This document shows positions 1 to 7,183 of a DNA stretch of 11,951 bases, one piece after another. The position numbers were made by a program, and so were the translations under genes. The notes beneath the pieces were generated by a model. That model was not told the origin of the DNA. It searched no databases and saw only the letters and a list, made by a program, of their open reading frames with translations. Positions within the stretch are counted from its first letter, which is position 1; every line of letters starts with the position of its first letter. This DNA is from Sphingomonadales bacterium UBA7473 (GTDB taxonomy: Bacteria > Pseudomonadota > Alphaproteobacteria > Sphingomonadales > Sphingomonadaceae): NCBI GenBank assembly GCA_002478575.1, contig DLOX01000200.1, positions 11,656-23,606 on the forward strand. Reading direction: 5' to 3'.

Positions 1-802
1 CCCCCGCCACAATTTTATGCAGCTTGGAATGCAATTGGTCATTGGCCGCGAGAAACTCGCTCCGCTCCATGGCCTTATCCCCGCCACGGAAGTCTGTGAC
101 AAAACCGCCCGCTTCTTTCACAAGCAACAGGCCAGCCGCGACATCCCAGCTTTGGAGATTGCTTTCCCAAAAACCATCATAACGGCCTGCAGCAACCCAA
201 GCGAGATCAAGCGCTGCTGATCCAAAGCGGCGGATACCTGCGACTTGCGGAGCAACCGCTCCAAAAATCTGGCTCCATTGCGCAAAGTCGCCATGCCCCA
301 TGAAGGGAATGCCTGTGGCGATCAGCGCCTCATCCAAATGACGCCGCGCAGAAACGCGCAGCCGTGCATCTTGAAGCCAAGCACCTTTGCCCTTTTCAGC
401 CCAAAAGCTCTCATCGGTCATCGGTTGGTAGATGAGAGCAGAAATAATCTCGGACTTGCCGCTTGAAAGCGTTTCCTCAACCGCAATCGAAATCGCGAAA
501 TGAGGAATGCCATGGAGAAAGTTTGTCGTGCCATCCAAAGGATCGATGATGAAACGCGGCTTGTTGGGATCCCCTTCGATCACGCCGCCTTCTTCCATCA
601 CAAAAGTCCAATCCGGCCGCGCTTTGCTCAATTCATCATAGAGCATGCGTTCAGCCTGTTGGTCGGCCTTCGAAACGAAATCGGCTGGGCCCTTCTTCGA
701 AATTTGCAGATGCTGCACTTCGCCAAAGTCACGACGCAGCTTCGCGCCAGCCTTGCGAGCAGCGCGTTCCATGATGGTGAGAAGGCCGGAATGGGATGGC
801 AT
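1..802 (-). CDS. suhB: Inositol monophosphatase family protein SuhB (3' end cut by window edge)
   Basis: Mg2+-dependent phosphatase of the inositol-monophosphatase fold; in the family it hydrolyses inositol-1-phosphate, and E. coli SuhB also works with Nus factors in rRNA antitermination. The 267 visible codons start at the ATG at 802. The metal-site motifs are present: MEEGG at 69-73, IDPLDGTTNF at 86-95 and WDVAAG at 219-224, plus the GSAALDLAWVA helix near 195-205. Family members are about 265-275 residues, so only the last few codons and the stop are missing. The ATG shares its A with the efp stop (TAATG), which implies translational coupling to efp; there is no space for a separate promoter. 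The family is certain. The exact substrate (inositol phosphate or another sugar phosphate) cannot be read from sequence. Confidence 0.95.
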   Translation of the reverse strand, partial: MPSHSGLLTIMERAARKAGAKLRRDFGEVQHLQISKKGPADFVSKADQQAERMLYDELSKARPDWTFVMEEGGVIEGDPNKPRFIIDPLDGTTNFLHGIPHFAISIAVEETLSSGKSEIISALIYQPMTDESFWAEKGKGAWLQDARLRVSARRHLDEALIATGIPFMGHGDFAQWSQIFGAVAPQVAGIRRFGSAALDLAWVAAGRYDGFWESNLQSWDVAAGLLLVKEAGGFVTDFRGGDKAMERSEFLAANDQLHSKLHKIVAG

Positions 803-1365
803 TAGTCAGCTCTCTTCACATATTCCTGAGCATAGACATCAACGACAATGCGTGTGCCGGCACCAATATGCGGCGGCACCATGACGCGGACGCCGTTGTC
901 GAGAACAGCAGGCTTATAGCTGGATGAAGCGGTTTGCCCTTTCACCACGGCATCGGCCTCAACGATCAGGGCAACGACTTGATCAGGCAGCTGCACTGAA
1001 ATTGGCTTTTCGTCATAAAGCTCAAGCACCACATCCATGCCATCTTGCAGGAAGGCAGCGGCTTCGCCCAGCATGTCAGCAGGCAAGCTAATCTGCTCGT
1101 AATTTTCCTTGTCCATGAAAATGAGCATGTCGCCATCGGTGAACAGATATTGGAAGTCTTTGGTGTCGAGCCGAACCTTCTCCACCGTTTCCGCTGAGCG
1201 GAAGCGATTGTTGGACTTGCGGCCATCGATCAGATTCTTCAGCTCGACCTGCATATAGGCCCCGCCCTTGCCGGGCTGCGTATGCTGGATTTTGACTGCG
1301 CGCCAAAGGCCACCTTCAAATTCAAGGATATTGCCGGGACGAATCTCGACGGCGTTGATTTTCAT
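802..1365 (-). CDS. efp: Translation elongation factor P
   Basis: EF-P binds between the ribosomal P and E sites and helps form peptide bonds at consecutive prolines. The 187-residue length is standard. The N-terminal KOW-like domain opens with a RPGNILEF segment, and the tip loop reads PGKGGA with Lys33 at the position modified in E. coli-type (EpmA/EpmB) systems. Two OB domains follow; the C-terminal end contains the family signature region around SYKPAVLDNGVRVMVPPHI and then GTRIVVDVYAQEYV. The ATG at 1365 places the loop correctly. It is 76 bases downstream of thiE and its TAA overlaps the suhB ATG by one base. Whether Lys33 is modified depends on genes not in the window. Confidence 0.97.
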   Translation of the reverse strand: MKINAVEIRPGNILEFEGGLWRAVKIQHTQPGKGGAYMQVELKNLIDGRKSNNRFRSAETVEKVRLDTKDFQYLFTDGDMLIFMDKENYEQISLPADMLGEAAAFLQDGMDVVLELYDEKPISVQLPDQVVALIVEADAVVKGQTASSSYKPAVLDNGVRVMVPPHIGAGTRIVVDVYAQEYVKRAD

Positions 1366-1441
1366 GGGAGGATCCCTGTTCGACTGTTAAAAGAGCAGCC
1401 GCGCCGTTAGCGCTTTAGCGGCCAAACAGCAAGTCGGGGTG

Positions 1442-2071
1442 TCAAAGCAGAGCCGCCAAAGCCTTTGCGCCCGCCACGTCGCCCCCCGCATGGTTCCAAA
1501 CTGCGCCCGATACGGCGATGAAATCCGCGCCTGCCTTGATCAAAGGCGCAGCATTGTCCGCAGTAATCCCGCCAATGGCAACGCAGGGCAGTTCGAACAA
1601 ACCGCTCCACCACTCCAGCAAGTCCGGCTCGGCTTGATATTCAACGCTCTTGGTTTTGGTGGGATAGAAAGCCCCGAAAGCCACATAGTCCGCGCCGGCC
1701 TCCCCTGCTTCCATCGCGAGATGGCGACTATTGTGGCAGGTCACCCCAATCTGCGCGTCTCGCCCGAGCAACGCCCGCGCTTCACGCGGGTCGCCGTCGC
1801 TTTGGCCCAGATGAACGCCATCAGCCCCCATCCGCTTGGCCAAAGCCATCGAGTCATTGATGATGAAAGCGACCTCATGATCGGCGCACAGCCGCTGGAT
1901 CGGGTCACCAGCACGCGCAATGGCATGTTCATCGACGAGGCCCTTCAAGCGCAACTGGAAGGCAGCGACAGGCGCTGCTTCGAACACGGCTTTCAGCCGG
2001 TCGGTGAAAGCGGCATCAATGCTTGGTGGTGAGATGATGTAGAGTTGGCACGACGGTGCGGGATCTGTCAT
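1442..2071 (-). CDS. thiE: Thiamine phosphate synthase (ThiE/TenI family)
   Basis: Joins hydroxymethylpyrimidine diphosphate and thiazole phosphate to give thiamine phosphate. The 209-residue single TIM barrel has the family motifs in order: QLRLK at 39-43, IIND at 70-73, DGVHLGQ at 84-90 followed by D92, IGVTCHNS at 108-115 (most members have a serine-threonine-histidine here), FYPTKTK at 135-141, AIGGIT at 165-170 and VSGAV at 187-191. The retained substrate-binding residues favour ThiE over the TenI aminohydrolase-like branch, but the diverged 111-115 loop leaves some doubt. It starts 13 bases after ybaB, so it is probably on the dnaX-ybaB transcript. No other thiamine gene lies nearby. 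Confidence 0.85.
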   Translation of the reverse strand: MTDPAPSCQLYIISPPSIDAAFTDRLKAVFEAAPVAAFQLRLKGLVDEHAIARAGDPIQRLCADHEVAFIINDSMALAKRMGADGVHLGQSDGDPREARALLGRDAQIGVTCHNSRHLAMEAGEAGADYVAFGAFYPTKTKSVEYQAEPDLLEWWSGLFELPCVAIGGITADNAAPLIKAGADFIAVSGAVWNHAGGDVAGAKALAALL

Positions 2072-2084
2072 TCTGTCTCAGGCC

Positions 2085-2408
2085 TCAAAACGGCAACTTA
2101 AACCCAGGGGGAAGCGGAAGGCCGGTCTTCATCTTGCCCATTTCCTCCGTCGATACGGCATCGGCCTTCGCACGCGCATCATTGAAGGCTGCGGCGACCA
2201 AATCTTCGAGCATTTGCTTGTCTGATGGGACCAACAAGCTGTCATCGATTGAAACGCCGATGATCCGCCCTTTGGCGCTAGCGCGGACCTTGACCAGCCC
2301 GCCACCTGACGCGCCTTCAACTTCAATATTGTCCAAATTGGCCTGCGCCTTTTCCAACTCGGCTTGGACATTCTGCGCCATTTTCAAAATATCATCGATG
2401 CTGTTCAC
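2085..2408 (-). CDS. YbaB/EbfC family nucleoid-associated protein
   Basis: Small (107 residues) DNA-binding protein of the YbaB/EbfC family, which forms a tweezer-shaped dimer. The sequence shows the usual long N-terminal amphipathic helix (residues 1-28), a glycine-rich GASGGGLVKV segment at 32-41 starting the beta strands, VSIDDSLL near 52-59, and a C-terminal helix with EDLVAAAFNDA. The end GLPLPPGFKLPF matches the typical C-terminus. The start is GTG, overlapping the dnaX TGA as GTGA, with a GGAG about 10 bases upstream; no better ATG exists. The dnaX-ybaB pairing is widely conserved and suggests a role in replication or recombination housekeeping. In many bacteria recR follows, but here thiE does. 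Confidence 0.93.
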   Translation of the reverse strand: MNSIDDILKMAQNVQAELEKAQANLDNIEVEGASGGGLVKVRASAKGRIIGVSIDDSLLVPSDKQMLEDLVAAAFNDARAKADAVSTEEMGKMKTGLPLPPGFKLPF

Positions 2409-4087
2409 TGCGCCACACTCCGTTGGTTTCCGACTTCATAGCTGATAAGCTCTGCTCCGGGAAAGGTCTCTATGATCGATTGCACCAACGGAGCCGCCAA
2501 AATGGCTTCGCGCGCTGCCGCTTCCTTGGCTTCTTCTTGTTCGACAAGCGAAGGGGCTGCCGCCTCTTTCCCGATTTCGAGCCGCCATTCATTGCCCAGC
2601 ACCTCGCGAAGAGCGAGCTGAAACTTGGTTTGATATTGCGGATCCGGCTGAGGCCGCAAGGGGCGGATCACAAGCAAAGGCGGCTCAAAACGAACAAGGC
2701 CAAATTCGCGACGCAGTGTCTCTCCAAGAAAATATTTGCCGCTTTGTTCGAGGGTTATGACCAGTTCTTCAAAACTGGTGGGACCTGATCTTGACTGTGC
2801 AGCCGGCGCAGTGGGCGTCGGCGCGCTCGACGTGATCACTGCACCATTTTCAAGCTTGCGCGCCAACTCTCCCGGATCTGGCAAGCTGCTGGCGTGCACC
2901 ACGCGCAGCACAGCCATGTCCGCGGCCTCACGCGGATCATGGGCGCGAGAAACTTCTTCATGCCCCTTCAGCAGCAACTGCCAAAGCCGATGAAGCAGTT
3001 GGAAGGACAGCTTGTCCGCCCATTCTTCATAAGCAGCGCGCTCTTCAATCGATTGACCCGCATCTGCAGGCGCACCGACCTTTACCAAGGTCGTGGCATG
3101 GCAGGCCTCAAGCAGGCCTTTCAGCACTGCAACCGGATCGACCCCTAGATCATGCTGCTCGGCAAGAGCTGCGAGGGCTCCTTTGGCATCGCCCGCCAAG
3201 ATCAGACCCAAAAGAGTCCTCACCGCCCCACGATCTGACAAACCAAGCATGTCGCGGACCTGCCCGGCCGTTACGCGACCATCGCCATCCATATCAGCAT
3301 GGGCAATGGCCTGATCGAGGATCGAAAGACCATCTCGCGCCGATCCTTCGGCTGCTCGTGCGACCAGCGCAATTGCCTCGTCATCGGCTTCGACGGCTTC
3401 TGCTTTCAAAATCCCTTGAAAATGCGTCGCGAGCTGATCCGCCGAAATCCGCCGCAAATCAAAGCGCTGACACCGCGACAGAACTGTCACCGGAACCTTT
3501 TGCACTTCGGTCGTCGCAAACAGGAACTTCACATGCGGCGGTGGCTCTTCCAACGTCTTCAGCAATGCATTGAACGCATTTTTACTGAGCATATGAACTT
3601 CGTCGATGATGTAAATTTTATAGCGTGCAGAGACAGCCGAGTAGCGAACGGCCTCAATAATCTCCCGCACATCATCCACGCCGGTGTTAGACGCGGCATC
3701 CATTTCAACCACGTCGATGTGACGGCCATCGGTGATCGCTTGGCACGGTTCGCAGAGGCCGCAGGGGTCAATCGTTGGCCCGCCCTGCCCGTCTGGACCT
3801 ACGCAATTCAGAGCTTTGGCGATCAATCGCGCAGTTGATGTTTTCCCCACCCCGCGCACGCCGGTCATCAGGAAGGCATGGGCCAACCGATCCCGCTTGA
3901 TCGCATTGCCAAGCGTCTGGACCATCGCATCTTGGCCAATAAGCTCTGAGAATTTCTGCGGCCGATATTTCCGCGCCAGCACGCGATAGGCTTGCACCGC
4001 TGCAGCCTTGGGCGGCGCAGGCGGTTCCCCCAGATCAAAGCCGGGCAAATTGAAATCGGCGGTATCGTCAGACTCAGACTCAGACAT
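2405..4087 (-). CDS. dnaX: DNA polymerase III subunit gamma/tau
   Basis: Clamp-loader ATPase that loads the beta sliding clamp and, as tau, ties the polymerase cores together. It has 560 residues when started at the ATG at 4087. An open frame continues upstream to a TTG at 4183, but those 32 codons look non-coding and would run close to the dcd start. Visible: acidic proline-rich tail 1-33, Walker A GVRGVGKTS at 76-84, zinc module cysteines C95, C109, C112 and C115, Walker B IIDEVH at 160-165, sensor-1 ATTE at 191-194 and the arginine-finger SRC at 204-206. The DNA polymerase III tau-type C-terminal region follows (about 440-560), with the FPGAELI stretch near the end. No A-rich slippery site for a gamma frameshift was seen. 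First gene of the minus-strand cluster, divergent from dcd. Confidence 0.97.
   Translation of the reverse strand: MSESESDDTADFNLPGFDLGEPPAPPKAAAVQAYRVLARKYRPQKFSELIGQDAMVQTLGNAIKRDRLAHAFLMTGVRGVGKTSTARLIAKALNCVGPDGQGGPTIDPCGLCEPCQAITDGRHIDVVEMDAASNTGVDDVREIIEAVRYSAVSARYKIYIIDEVHMLSKNAFNALLKTLEEPPPHVKFLFATTEVQKVPVTVLSRCQRFDLRRISADQLATHFQGILKAEAVEADDEAIALVARAAEGSARDGLSILDQAIAHADMDGDGRVTAGQVRDMLGLSDRGAVRTLLGLILAGDAKGALAALAEQHDLGVDPVAVLKGLLEACHATTLVKVGAPADAGQSIEERAAYEEWADKLSFQLLHRLWQLLLKGHEEVSRAHDPREAADMAVLRVVHASSLPDPGELARKLENGAVITSSAPTPTAPAAQSRSGPTSFEELVITLEQSGKYFLGETLRREFGLVRFEPPLLVIRPLRPQPDPQYQTKFQLALREVLGNEWRLEIGKEAAAPSLVEQEEAKEAAAREAILAAPLVQSIIETFPGAELISYEVGNQRSVAQ
4068..4085. repeat. Three exact tandem copies of a TCAGAC hexamer
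   Basis: Three perfect copies of the plus-strand hexamer TCAGAC occupy the first codons of dnaX, directly after its ATG. On the coding strand they give the Ser-Glu-Ser-Glu-Ser-Asp start of the acidic tail. Any slippage would add or remove two codons without breaking the frame. Confidence 0.9.
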
Positions 4088-4197
4088 AGAGGCTGGCTTT
4101 ACGGGCGCAGTCTGGGAATGTCGAAGGGGAAGTTTCTGCCCCCTTGCCTCGCCTTGGCTTTCCCGCAATAGCAAGCCTGCCAATCGAGGGAGAGACT
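4088..4197. promoter_or_regulatory. Divergent dnaX/dcd control region
   Basis: The 110 bases between the dnaX and dcd start codons must carry promoters for both, but no convincing -35/-10 pair could be picked out on either strand. It contains a 6-bp inverted repeat (AAGGGG at 4124-4129, CCCCTT at 4140-4145) with no T-tract, and a strong dcd ribosome-binding site, AGGGAGAG at 4187-4194. dnaX has no clear Shine-Dalgarno sequence ahead of its ATG. Confidence 0.5.
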
Positions 4198-4752
4198 ATG
4201 GCCATCCTGAGTGACATTTGGATCAGGGATAAAGCGCAAAGCGAAGGGATGATTGAGCCTTTTGTGGAGGCGCAGCGCCGCGATGGCTGCATTTCTTATG
4301 GCCTCAGTTCTTATGGCTATGACGCGCGCGTGGCGGATGAGTTTAAGATTTTTACCAATGTGAACAGCAGTGTGGTGGATCCAAAGCAGTTTGATCCCAA
4401 CAGCTTTGTCGATCGCAAGACGGACGTGTGCATCATCCCACCGAACAGTTTCGCGCTGGCCCGCACGGTCGAATATTTCCGCATCCCCCGCGATGTGCTC
4501 GTGATTTGCCTTGGCAAATCCACCTATGCCCGGTGCGGCATCATCGTGAATGTGACGCCGCTGGAGCCCGGCTGGGAAGGCCATGTGACCCTGGAATTTT
4601 CCAACACGACACCTCTCCCTGCAAAAATTTACGCAAATGAAGGCGCTTGCCAATTCCTGTTTTTGCAAGGAAATGAGCCGTGTGAGACCAGCTATGCCGA
4701 CCGGGCGGGCAAATATATGGGTCAGCGGGGCGTGACTTTGCCTAAGCTTTAA
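4198..4752 (+). CDS. dcd: dCTP deaminase
   Basis: Deaminates dCTP to dUTP, the main bacterial route to dUMP for thymidylate synthesis. The 184-residue length is standard. Motifs: SSYGYDAR at 37-44, GKSTYARCG at 106-114 (with S108 and R112), TPLEPGWEGH at 120-129, the catalytic glutamate E133 in TLEFSN, and EGACQFLF at 148-155. The C-terminal tail AGKYMGQRG closes over the nucleotide in this family. An upstream in-frame ATG at 4144 adds 18 residues with no family similarity. The start at 4198 is preceded by AGGGAGAG four bases upstream and gives the family N-terminus. Divergent from dnaX, so two DNA-replication functions share one control region. No bifunctional DCD-DUT features were noticed. 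Confidence 0.97.
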   Translation: MAILSDIWIRDKAQSEGMIEPFVEAQRRDGCISYGLSSYGYDARVADEFKIFTNVNSSVVDPKQFDPNSFVDRKTDVCIIPPNSFALARTVEYFRIPRDVLVICLGKSTYARCGIIVNVTPLEPGWEGHVTLEFSNTTPLPAKIYANEGACQFLFLQGNEPCETSYADRAGKYMGQRGVTLPKL

Positions 4753-4803
4753 CCTTATTCCGATTATCGCTAACATGTTGATGCGTATCAGGAGTTCCAA
4801 CAG

Positions 4804-5283
4804 ATGAAATATCTTTTCGCCGCCGCTGCTCTGCTTGCTGTTTCGACCGCGAACGCACAGCAAGCCCCCGCTCAGCCGCAGAATAATGTTGGCTTGTTGA
4901 GCGAAACCTTCGTTGCAAAAACTGTGACGGATGCCGCTGGCAAGAAAGACAATAAGCTGTTTCCTGCAGAACGGGTCCTTCCAGGCGATGTGCTGGTTTT
5001 CAAGCTGAGCTATGACAATAAGGGCGCCAGCCCGGCTACGCGCTTCGTGATCAACAATCCCATGCCAAACGGCGTTGATTTTACGGGCGTGCGCGAAACT
5101 TGGGCAACCGTCAGCGTTGATGGCAAGACATTCGCAGCGCTCAATACGCTGAAGATCAAGAAACCTGACGGCAGTTTCCGCGCCGCCATTCCCCAAGACG
5201 TGAAGGCTATCCGCTGGACCTTCGCTCAGCCCATTGCCCCCGGCGCCAAAGGCAATGTCATGTTTTATGCGGTGGTGAAATAA
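4804..5283 (+). CDS. Small secreted DUF11-like beta-sandwich protein
   Basis: A 159-residue protein of unknown function. Residues 1-18 form a signal peptide: Met-Lys, a hydrophobic core rich in Ala and Leu, then ANA before QQ, so export to the periplasm or outside is likely. After a short Pro/Gln linker comes one beta-sandwich-like domain. Its stretch PGDVLVFKLSYDNKG (59-73), followed by INNPMPNGVDFTG, closely resembles the start of DUF11/conserved-repeat domains found in surface proteins. Only one copy is present, and there is no membrane anchor or cysteine. AGGAG at 4790-4794 lies nine bases before the ATG. It sits 51 bases after dcd and 9 before tesB, so it is probably co-transcribed, although neither neighbour explains its job. 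Confidence 0.8.
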   Translation: MKYLFAAAALLAVSTANAQQAPAQPQNNVGLLSETFVAKTVTDAAGKKDNKLFPAERVLPGDVLVFKLSYDNKGASPATRFVINNPMPNGVDFTGVRETWATVSVDGKTFAALNTLKIKKPDGSFRAAIPQDVKAIRWTFAQPIAPGAKGNVMFYAVVK

Positions 5284-5292
5284 GCCCAACAG

Positions 5293-6180
5293 ATGACCAA
5301 ATCGACTGAGAAAGACCCGCAGGCCCGGGTGAACCAATTGGTGGGCTTGCTGGATGTGCAAGAACATTCGCCTGACCGTTTCGTGGGCGTACGTTTGCCC
5401 GGCGGTATTGGTCGCGTTTTTGGCGGAGAGATTATTGCGCAGGCCCTGATGGCCGCGACCCGGACGGTCGATCCAGCCCGCGTGGCCCATTCGCTTCACG
5501 CCTATTTCATTCGCGGCGGCAGCGAAAATCATCCGACTGAATATCAAGTCGCGCGTGATTTTGATGGGCGGAGTTTCTCAACGCGGCGGGTGACCGCAAT
5601 CCAACAAGGCGAAGTCATCCTGAATTTCGCGGCGTCTTTTCAGGTCCCCGAACAAGGCTTGGAACATCAAGGTGATATGCCAGAGGCTCCGCCGCCCGAA
5701 ACACTCAAAAGCGATGACCAGTTGCGTCTCGAATATGTGGACCGCGTGCCAGAGGCAATGCGAGAGCGCTTTCTTCGTCCCGGATTTGTCGATTTCCGTC
5801 CCTTGCATGCCCGCCACTGGATGAATGAACAAGCGCAGGAACCGCGCCAAACGAGCTGGTTTCGCTTGATCGCGCCGCCGGGTGACGATCCCGTCATCCA
5901 TCGCGCCATCCTTGCCTATATCTCAGACATGCAACTTCTCGGCACATGTTCCCTGCCCCACGGCCTCAGCTGGATGCGCGGCGAGATGATGTCTGCAAGT
6001 TTGGATCATGCGCTTTGGATTCACGACGATTTCCGCATTGATGAGTGGTTGTTGTTCGATGCCGTCAGCCCTCTGACCAAAGGCGGTCGTGGCCTCAACC
6101 ATGCCCAGATATGGAGTCAGGACGGCCGCTTGATCGCCAGCGTCGCTCAAGAAGGATTGATCCGGAAGCGCCGAGCTTAA
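5293..6180 (+). CDS. tesB: Acyl-CoA thioesterase II (TesB family)
   Basis: Hydrolyses acyl-CoA to free fatty acid and CoA in the cytoplasm. The 295-residue double-hotdog protein matches the E. coli TesB length (286). First hotdog: GRVFGGEIIAQAL at 40-52 and HSLHAYFIRGG at 66-76. Second: AYISDMQLLGT at 208-218, ASLDHALWIH at 235-244, VAQEGLIR at 284-291. Aligned to the E. coli catalytic triad Asp204/Thr228/Gln278, the residues are D212, S236 and Q286; serine replaces threonine, which could still bind the water. The ATG is 9 bases after the preceding stop with no clear ribosome-binding site, so translation may be coupled. Its TAA lies in the same TTAA as the stop of the convergent lysR gene, leaving no room for a terminator. 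Confidence 0.93.
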   Translation: MTKSTEKDPQARVNQLVGLLDVQEHSPDRFVGVRLPGGIGRVFGGEIIAQALMAATRTVDPARVAHSLHAYFIRGGSENHPTEYQVARDFDGRSFSTRRVTAIQQGEVILNFAASFQVPEQGLEHQGDMPEAPPPETLKSDDQLRLEYVDRVPEAMRERFLRPGFVDFRPLHARHWMNEQAQEPRQTSWFRLIAPPGDDPVIHRAILAYISDMQLLGTCSLPHGLSWMRGEMMSASLDHALWIHDDFRIDEWLLFDAVSPLTKGGRGLNHAQIWSQDGRLIASVAQEGLIRKRRA

Positions 6181-7061
6181 CTTTCGCGAACCGTTTCAAT
6201 CACCCAATCGTGAAACAGCTTCACTGGCTTCGATTGCAACGCTCGTGGGCGGCAGGCAAACCAATAGCTGTAAGGGCTTGGCACAGTCACCTCGAACATG
6301 CGAATCAGCCGATCATCATGTGAGTCAGCGAGATGGCTTTGATGCATGAAGGCAATGCCGAGGCCTTGCGCGGCAGCCTCCAGCATCAACTGGCCTGAAT
6401 CGAACATGTCGATGGCAGCGGGCTCAATGCCCTTTAGGCCCACAGCTTCCGTCCAATCCTCATAGAGGTCAGGCATGTCTCGGTGGATGAGAACAGTCAT
6501 TTCACTGAGATGGACAGGATCAGAAATCGCATGCGGGCCAGTTGTCAGGCGACGCGCACCAATCGGATAAATTTCATTGCGATCCAGCCGCACCGAATAA
6601 AGTGCCGGATCAACCTCCCGCGCCAGGGTGATGGCAACATCCAGCCCCTCGCCTAAGCGCGCAAGGCCATGTGCGGCAGTATCAATGTCAATGTGCAACG
6701 AAGGGTGCTTTTCCCGAAGCTTCGGCAACTCTGGAATGAGACGTTGCGACGCGTAAAGCGGGGGAATTCCTAGCCGCATCCGCATGACGGGATTGACGCT
6801 TGTCAATGTTTCAATCGCATCTTGCAACGAATCGAGCAGAGGTGCCGCCAATTGCATCAGCTTTTCACCATCCTCATTGGGCATGATCGCCTGATGGCGG
6901 CGCTCGAATAGTGGACGCCCCACGAAGCGCTCTAGGGCTTGGATTCGGCGACTCAGCGCGGGCGATGAAAGAGCAAGCTCTTCCGCCGCGGCCTTGATCG
7001 AGCCCAAGCGAGCGACTTGCACAAAGGCTTCAACAGCCGCGAGGGAAGGCAAACGACGCAT
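6177..7061 (-). CDS. LysR family transcriptional regulator (GcvA-like)
   Basis: A 294-residue LysR-type regulator. The winged helix-turn-helix covers about residues 3-62, with the recognition region SIKAAAEELALSSPALSRRI at 21-40 and GRPLFERR at 48-55. The effector-binding domain spans about 93-290, with the late segment YWFACRPRA typical of the GcvA branch. The effector is unknown. LysR proteins usually control a divergent gene, but none is seen on the plus strand upstream; the next gene on that side is a minus-strand CoA-transferase behind a terminator. The gene may autoregulate through the TTGCA/TGCAA repeats just upstream of its start. Its stop overlaps that of tesB, making the thioesterase or the CoA-transferase possible targets by location only. 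Confidence 0.93.
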   Translation of the reverse strand: MRRLPSLAAVEAFVQVARLGSIKAAAEELALSSPALSRRIQALERFVGRPLFERRHQAIMPNEDGEKLMQLAAPLLDSLQDAIETLTSVNPVMRMRLGIPPLYASQRLIPELPKLREKHPSLHIDIDTAAHGLARLGEGLDVAITLAREVDPALYSVRLDRNEIYPIGARRLTTGPHAISDPVHLSEMTVLIHRDMPDLYEDWTEAVGLKGIEPAAIDMFDSGQLMLEAAAQGLGIAFMHQSHLADSHDDRLIRMFEVTVPSPYSYWFACRPRALQSKPVKLFHDWVIETVRES

Positions 7062-7130
7062 TCCCGTTAACTAGGCAACGATTGCAAATTATGCAATTCT
7101 AATTTTGCATTTCGCACTTGCACAAAAACA
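7062..7130 (-). promoter_or_regulatory. Probable lysR promoter and operator
   Basis: Reading the minus strand, a TTGTGC (7125-7120) and TAGAAT (7101-7096) are separated by 18 bases, which would start a transcript near 7089 and leave a leader of about 28 bases. A perfect inverted repeat, TTGCA at 7082-7086 and TGCAA at 7092-7096, has the short arm and spacing of a LysR site and lies over the -10 and start region. Further TTGCA copies occur at 7105 and 7118. Autorepression fits the placement but is inferred. Confidence 0.5.
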
Positions 7131-7183
7131 TGCTGCACTGCACATAGAGCAGGCCTTTCAGGCATCCTCTCCTATCAAACTTT

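Noticed and set aside
1391..1422. Imperfect hairpin (GCCGTTA...TAGCGGC, 1403-1422) with TCTTTT on the minus strand after thiE, as a terminator
   Set aside because: The stem is interrupted by a mismatch and the T-run is short and displaced; too weak to call, although attenuation before efp is possible.
1439..2032. A 197-codon plus-strand frame antisense to thiE
   Set aside because: thiE on the other strand has all family motifs; this frame has none.
2405..4087. Programmed frameshift in dnaX producing gamma
   Set aside because: No A6G-type slippery sequence was found on the coding strand.
4124..4145. AAGGGG/CCCCTT hairpin between dnaX and dcd as a terminator or riboswitch
   Set aside because: Only six base pairs with a 10-base loop and no T-tract; no known riboswitch pattern.
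4088..4183. Extension of dnaX to a TTG at 4183
   Set aside because: The extra 32 residues show no family similarity, would start 14 bases from the dcd ATG, and the ATG at 4087 gives a normal-length DnaX.
4144..4197. Extension of dcd to the upstream ATG at 4144
   Set aside because: A strong ribosome-binding site lies at 4187-4194, just before the ATG at 4198, which gives the standard 184-residue protein.
4099..5547. A 482-codon open frame on the minus strand, antisense to dcd, the DUF11-like gene and most of tesB
   Set aside because: It crosses three well-supported plus-strand genes and two intergenic gaps, has no recognisable domain, and its composition (many His, Arg, Ile) looks like a codon-bias shadow.
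7130..7147. Five-codon reading frame (MLHCT) upstream of lysR on the plus strand, as a leader peptide
   Set aside because: No ribosome-binding site, no codon run of regulatory meaning, and the length is expected by chance.
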